From: CAZKNF01 sp964554105
GTDB taxonomy: Bacteria; Bacteroidota; Rhodothermia; Rhodothermales; VXPQ01
Length of the DNA stretch: 43,871 nucleotides
Assembly (NCBI GenBank): GCA_964554105.1
Contig: CAZKNF010000027.1
Coordinates: 1-43,871 of the forward strand
Direction: 5' to 3'
The position numbers and the translations under genes are program-made. The notes under the pieces are model-generated. The model saw only the letters and a program-made list of their open reading frames with translations. It made no database searches and was not told where the DNA came from. Shown here one piece after another: positions 39,523 to 43,871 of the stretch. Every line of letters begins with the position of its first letter. The first letter of the stretch is position 1.

Positions 39523-40920
39523 ATGCTATTCGTACCTCTTGGCAAGACGGAGGATATAGGCGCGAACTGTTACTTTTTGATGATCGAGGGCACCGGACTG
39601 ATGATCGATGCCGGTGCGGATCCCGAAGAAGACGGCCTCGATTCCGTACCCGATTTCGGATTCATCCATCAAAATCCGGATTGGTACGTCGATCACGCGC
39701 TGGTGACGCATGCACACCACGATCATATCGGCGCGCTGCCGGTCATGATTCAGCATTTCCCGCATGTGATGGTGCACATGACCAGAGCCACGCGCGATCT
39801 CGCCGAAGTGGTGCTGCCGGCGTCGGCGCGGCTGCAGCAACGGCGGCTTCGCGAGGGAAGCTCCGTCCACGAGCCGCTCTTCAGCGAAGAAGAGCTCGGC
39901 GTTTATCATTATCTGTATCTCTCCCACGATCTTGAGAAGGACTTCGACGTAACGGGCCTGAAGGGGACGTCGAAGATCAGGGCTCGATTCTACAGCGCAG
40001 GCCACATCCTCGGCTCGGCCGGAGTGCTTCTCGAATTCGAGGAGGATGGTGAGGAGCGGCGAGCGTTTTACACGAGCGACACCAATATGCGGTCGCAGTC
40101 CATTATTCCGGGAGGTGATTACCCGGAGCCGCCGATCGACGTGCTCTTCCTCGAGTCCACGCTCGGCGCCGATCCGGATGCAGAGGGCACGACGCGTCGA
40201 ACCGAAGAGCGTAAATTTGAAGAAGCGCTCGAGAAGGCGATCGGGCGCTCGGCCACCGTATTGATTCCTGTCTTCGCCCTGGGCCGTTCTCAGGAGGTTC
40301 TCGCCCTGATTCATCGCTTCAAGCAGCGTGGAACGATCCCTGCCGAGACGCCCGTCTACACCGCCGGGTCGATGCGAGCATTCGCAGAGCTCTACGACAA
40401 GACGCGGCACAATACGCCGCGGCTGGATCCGGAATTTCAGGTGTACGACGTGGATCAATTCCGACTGCCGCGGAGCCGGGAGGCGCAGCGCGAAGCGCTT
40501 GCCGGACCGAGCATTCACGTCGTCAGCAGCGGCATGATGTTCGAACGCACGGCATCGAACGCGCTCGCCCAGCAGATTGTCGAGGATGAACGCAACGCCG
40601 TGTTTCTCGTCGGATTCGCACGCGAAGATTCGCCGGCAGACCGGCTTCTCAAGGCGGCGGACCAGGGCGCGGGAACGGAAGCGGTGCTCGACACGGCGCG
40701 CGGTCCGCAGCCGATCAACTGCGAGGTAAAAAAGTTTCGGTTCAGCGGCCACGCCCACCGACGCGATCTCATCGAACTCGTCGAAAAGCTCCGGCCGAGA
40801 ACCGTGGTTCTCGTCCATGGCGAAGACGAGGCGCGCCAGTGGATGGCCGACAACATCGGGTTTTTCTATCCCGACATCGACATCGTCATGGCACGGACGG
40901 GGAAAGCCGTCAATTTGTAG
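39523..40920 (+). CDS. Beta-CASP metallo-hydrolase (CPSF/RNase J-like exonuclease family)
   Basis: A 465-residue MBL-fold protein of the beta-CASP group, probably acting on RNA. Metal-binding motifs are VTHAHHDHIG, the His in YSAGHILGSA and the Asp in FYTSDTNM; the beta-CASP motif A Glu is in LFLESTLG; ATVLIPVFALGRSQEVLALI follows, and VVSSGMM and FRFSGHAHRRDLIELVEKLRPRTVVLVHGE form the last block. The usual FSAHAD of the family reads FSGHAH here, a mild difference in the RNA-metabolising beta-CASP signature. The start ATG at 39523 lies right after a weak purine-rich region. Next gene is 37 bp downstream. Confidence 0.9.
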   Translation: MLFVPLGKTEDIGANCYFLMIEGTGLMIDAGADPEEDGLDSVPDFGFIHQNPDWYVDHALVTHAHHDHIGALPVMIQHFPHVMVHMTRATRDLAEVVLPASARLQQRRLREGSSVHEPLFSEEELGVYHYLYLSHDLEKDFDVTGLKGTSKIRARFYSAGHILGSAGVLLEFEEDGEERRAFYTSDTNMRSQSIIPGGDYPEPPIDVLFLESTLGADPDAEGTTRRTEERKFEEALEKAIGRSATVLIPVFALGRSQEVLALIHRFKQRGTIPAETPVYTAGSMRAFAELYDKTRHNTPRLDPEFQVYDVDQFRLPRSREAQREALAGPSIHVVSSGMMFERTASNALAQQIVEDERNAVFLVGFAREDSPADRLLKAADQGAGTEAVLDTARGPQPINCEVKKFRFSGHAHRRDLIELVEKLRPRTVVLVHGEDEARQWMADNIGFFYPDIDIVMARTGKAVNL

Positions 40921-40957
40921 CCTATAGCACTCACACGTTTCGAAACGCGGCATTCGA

Positions 40958-43864
40958 ATGAGTAACAGCGCTCCGCCGACCACGCGTCAAGATAGCAAGC
41001 TCGCTGAATTCCGCGATGTCCTGGCGCCGCGATTGGAAGGGGATCTGCGCATCGATTCTATGAGCCGGGCGCTGTATGCGACGGACGCCAGCATGTATCA
41101 GCGGTCACCTCTGGCCGTGCTCATCCCGAAGAGCCGCGACGACGTTCAGGCGGCCATAGAGGAGGCCTCGCAGTTCAGGATTCCCGTGCTTCCCCGCGGC
41201 GGCGGCTCGTCGCTCGCGGGTCAGGCCGTAAGCGAAGCGCTGGTCATCGATTTCACGCTCCACCTCAACCGCATCCTCGAGGTGGATTACGAGGCCAAGA
41301 CGGTCCGCGTCGAGCCCGGCCTCGTGCTCGACCGCCTCAACAAGGCGATGGCACCGTACGATCTGATGGTCGGTCCGGATCCAGCCTCGAGCAATCGAGC
41401 GACGCTGGGTGGAATGGTCGGCAACAACGCGACCGGAACGCATTCCATCACGTATGGCAATATGATTCGTCACCTGAGGAGCCTGGACGTGCTTCTCGAC
41501 GACGGATCACCGGCGCACTTCGGCGAAATGACGGAGCAAGACTGGCACCGTGCGTGCGAAGGCGTCCGACGCGAAGCGGTGATCTACCGAGCAATCGATG
41601 AGCTGCTGGTGTCGAAGGCGGGCGTCATCAAACGCGACACTCCGAAGCATTGGCGCCGCAACAGCGGTTACCGCCTCGAGCAGCTTTTAGATCGATCCGC
41701 CCGCAACATGGCGCGCCTGCTCTGCGGGAGCGAAGGGACGCTCGCCGTCACCACGGCGATCGAGATCGATCTGGTCGATCGGCCCCGCAAAACCGCCCTC
41801 GGCGTGGCGCATTTCGAGACGATGCGTGAGGCGCTCGAGTCGGTTACGACGATACTCGAAACCGGTCCCGCAGCCGTCGAGCTCTTCGACGGAATCGCGA
41901 TCGAACAGACCCGCCGCGCGCCGGGATTCGCCCACCAGCTCACCTTCATCGACGGCGACCCGGGCGCCGTACTCATCACCGAATACTACGGCGAGACCGA
42001 TGGGGAGCTTACCGCACGAGTTGACGACCTCAAGCGGGCTCTCGATCGCGCGGGCCAGGGCTACGGCGTCGTTTCCGCGCGCACGCCGTTAGAGATTTCG
42101 AACGTGTGGGCGGTCCGAAAGGAGGGACTCGGCCTGATAATGGGAGTAGAGGGTGACCACAAGCCGATGCCTTTCATCGAGGATGCGTCCGTGCCGGTCG
42201 AGCATCTCCCGGAATACGTGAGCGAGCTCGAGAAGGCACTGGAGGGCACAAAAACGGTCTTCTACGCGCACGCGTCCGCGGGCACGCTGCACATACGCCC
42301 GTTTATCAATACGAAGGATGCGCGCGAGGTCGAGAAAATGCGCGACATCTCGCTGGCTTCGATGGAGCTCGTCCGGAAATTCGGCGGCGCCGTTTCGTCG
42401 GAGCACGGCGACGGCATCGCGCGGAGCTGGCTGCTGGAGCCGCTCGTAGGCAAGGACCTCTACGACGTGTACGTAGGAGTCAAAGAAATTTTCGATCCCG
42501 AGCGACTGCTCAATCCCGGCAACATCGTCGAAGCGCCGCCGATGACGGAGCACCTCCGGATGGGCCCGGATTACACGGCCCTTCCCGTGATCGAGGAGCT
42601 CGACTTTTCAGATTCGGGCGGATTCGCCCGGGCCGTCGAGCTGTGCAACGGCAATGGGGCCTGCCGGAAGCTCGACAGCGGTACCATGTGTCCGAGCTAC
42701 ATGGTGACGATGGAGGAGGCGGACTCGACCCGCGGCCGTGCAAATGCGCTGCGGATGGCGATGTCCGGAGGGCTGCCCCCGGAGGAGTTCACCGGTGAGC
42801 AGATGTACGGCGTCATGGACCTTTGCATCCAATGCAAGGGATGCAAGACGGAATGTCCGTCGAACGTGGACATGGCGAAAATCAAGACCGAATGGCTCAG
42901 TAAGTACTGGGAGGCGAACGGCATGCCGAAGCGCGCGCGGTTCTTTGCTCGGATGCCGCAGATCACACGGCGGCTAACCGGACCCGCGGCGCGCGCAGCC
43001 AACTGGGTGAACGGTCGGAAGGCCGTTCGCGGCATCCTCGAACGCTCGATGGGAATCTCCCAAAAGCGCGAGCTGCCTCGCTTCGCTGCGGAGCCGTTTA
43101 CGACGTGGTTCGCGAAACAGACGTGGACTACGGACGGGCCGCCGGTGGTGCTCTTCGCCGACACGTTCAACAACTACAACCATCCCGAAACCGCCCGAGC
43201 CGCAGCCGAATTCCTGAACCGGATCGGCTTCTCGGTACGCGTGGCCGAACCTCGGCTTTGCTGCGGAAGGCCGCAGCTCTCGAAGGGACTCGTGCGCGAG
43301 GCGCAGGTTCAGGCCATGCAGGTCGTCGATGCGATGCACCAGGACGCTGTCAACGGCACGCCCGTGATCGGCCTCGAGCCGAGCTGCATTCTCACGTTTC
43401 GGGACGAATTCCTGTCGCTGCTTCCCGGCGATACCCGAGCGAACGAACTTGCGGACGTCGCGGTTACGTTCGAGGAATTCGTCACGCATCTCAACAGTAC
43501 GGACGCGCTCCGAGATGTTCAGTGGACCGGTGCGGAGCGCGACGTGCTGCTGCATGGCCACTGCCATCAGAAAGCGCTCATCGGAACAGGTCCCTCCGAG
43601 ATCTGCCTCTCCATCCCACCGAACTACACGGTGAAGACGGTCGACTCAGGGTGCTGCGGGATGGCAGGTGCATTCGGCTACGAGGTGGAGCACTACGATG
43701 TCTCGATCGCCATGGCCGAGCGTCGGCTCGCGCCGGCGGTGCGAGCAGCCTCCGAAGACACGATTATCGCTGCTGCCGGCACGTCATGCCGCACACAGAT
43801 CCACGACACGACCGGTCGCACCGCGCTGCATCCCGCCCAGATTTTGAGAGACGCACTGGCATAG
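40958..43864 (+). CDS. Fused FAD-linked oxidase / Fe-S protein (GlcD-GlcF type, YdiJ-like)
   Basis: A 968-residue flavoprotein joining an FAD-binding 2-hydroxyacid dehydrogenase half to a GlcF-like iron-sulfur half, like E. coli YdiJ (a D-2-hydroxyglutarate dehydrogenase). The FAD part has LPRGGGSSLAGQAVSEALVI, GNNATGTHSITYGN and LCGSEGTLAVTT, with HASAGTLHIRPFINTKD and SSEHGDGIARS near the active site. The Fe-S part has CNGNGACR with MCPSYM, and CIQCKGCKTECP, i.e. two 4Fe-4S motifs, then two cysteine-rich CCG motifs (LCCGRPQLSKG, CCGMAGAFGYE). The substrate could be D-lactate, D-2-hydroxyglutarate or glycolate. Probably membrane-associated. It ends just before the window edge. Confidence 0.93.
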   Translation: MSNSAPPTTRQDSKLAEFRDVLAPRLEGDLRIDSMSRALYATDASMYQRSPLAVLIPKSRDDVQAAIEEASQFRIPVLPRGGGSSLAGQAVSEALVIDFTLHLNRILEVDYEAKTVRVEPGLVLDRLNKAMAPYDLMVGPDPASSNRATLGGMVGNNATGTHSITYGNMIRHLRSLDVLLDDGSPAHFGEMTEQDWHRACEGVRREAVIYRAIDELLVSKAGVIKRDTPKHWRRNSGYRLEQLLDRSARNMARLLCGSEGTLAVTTAIEIDLVDRPRKTALGVAHFETMREALESVTTILETGPAAVELFDGIAIEQTRRAPGFAHQLTFIDGDPGAVLITEYYGETDGELTARVDDLKRALDRAGQGYGVVSARTPLEISNVWAVRKEGLGLIMGVEGDHKPMPFIEDASVPVEHLPEYVSELEKALEGTKTVFYAHASAGTLHIRPFINTKDAREVEKMRDISLASMELVRKFGGAVSSEHGDGIARSWLLEPLVGKDLYDVYVGVKEIFDPERLLNPGNIVEAPPMTEHLRMGPDYTALPVIEELDFSDSGGFARAVELCNGNGACRKLDSGTMCPSYMVTMEEADSTRGRANALRMAMSGGLPPEEFTGEQMYGVMDLCIQCKGCKTECPSNVDMAKIKTEWLSKYWEANGMPKRARFFARMPQITRRLTGPAARAANWVNGRKAVRGILERSMGISQKRELPRFAAEPFTTWFAKQTWTTDGPPVVLFADTFNNYNHPETARAAAEFLNRIGFSVRVAEPRLCCGRPQLSKGLVREAQVQAMQVVDAMHQDAVNGTPVIGLEPSCILTFRDEFLSLLPGDTRANELADVAVTFEEFVTHLNSTDALRDVQWTGAERDVLLHGHCHQKALIGTGPSEICLSIPPNYTVKTVDSGCCGMAGAFGYEVEHYDVSIAMAERRLAPAVRAASEDTIIAAAGTSCRTQIHDTTGRTALHPAQILRDALA

Positions 43865-43871
43865 GCACAAC

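Noticed and set aside
39526..40983. A 485-codon open frame on the minus strand opposite the beta-CASP gene
   Set aside because: It has no recognisable motif, is antisense to a strongly conserved protein, and long antisense frames are expected with this GC-rich codon use. The same holds for antisense frames over ispH (3722-4729), tgt (5031-5858), tamB (14492-15730) and the GlmU/SpoIIE pair (36052-37116).

Overview
The window looks like a scaffolded draft genome piece (two 100-N gaps, 21835-21934 and 28995-29094) from a moderately high-GC, two-membraned bacterium. A C-terminal type IX secretion sorting domain (29295-30959), many SusD-less outer-membrane barrels and lipoproteins, a long TamB beside a TamA-like Omp85 protein, a long-form IspH and an OPT transporter together suggest Bacteroidota/Rhodothermota, probably near Rhodothermales. 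That placement is inference from gene content; there is no rRNA or other direct marker, and I see no tRNA, IS element, phage gene or CRISPR array.

Left part (1-21209): about 15 genes all on the minus strand. Read in transcription order they are clpX; then an envelope block of a YihY/BrkB membrane protein, a TamA/BamA-like Omp85 protein, TamB, MlaE, MlaF, MlaD, an AI-2E-family permease and a two-helix PH-like protein; then tgt; then ispH, an NTF2-like lipoprotein, an acyl-ACP thioesterase, a second similar lipoprotein and an M20 dipeptidase running off the left edge. Tight spacing (4-20 bp, ATGA/GTGA overlaps) supports several operons. The block joins outer-membrane assembly (TamA/TamB) and an MCE lipid-transport system (MlaDEF) in one direction of transcription, so a shared role in moving lipid or protein across the envelope is likely.

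Middle (21506-28994): an RsmF-like rRNA methyltransferase broken by a gap; an SDR-family NAD(P)-binding protein with a repeat-encoded insertion, followed by a plug-bearing outer-membrane barrel; a group-III type 6-phosphofructokinase; gluconokinase and a short NAD-type 6-phosphogluconate dehydrogenase facing each other, which together give gluconate -> 6-phosphogluconate -> ribulose-5-phosphate; and a small secreted protein cut by the second gap.

Right part (29295-43871), mostly plus strand: a T9SS cargo protein, OPT transporter, a remnant of a UPF0173-like metallo-hydrolase, an outer-membrane protein, a YfcE-like phosphoesterase, a GAF-GAF-SpoIIE phosphatase, a GlmU-like left-handed beta-helix protein (minus), a transaldolase/F6P-aldolase, a small secreted protein (minus), a beta-CASP metallo-hydrolase and a fused GlcD-GlcF type FAD/Fe-S dehydrogenase.

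Most of the window is ordinary housekeeping and envelope biology. The signals most worth a second look are: a tRNA-guanine transglycosylase in which all four zinc ligands are replaced; five short-period (6-10 bp) degenerate tandem repeat tracts, one of them in frame inside a gene; a TamB built partly of about seven ~101-residue repeats; and an amputated metallo-hydrolase gene. I did not find a clear undescribed defence or biosynthetic system.
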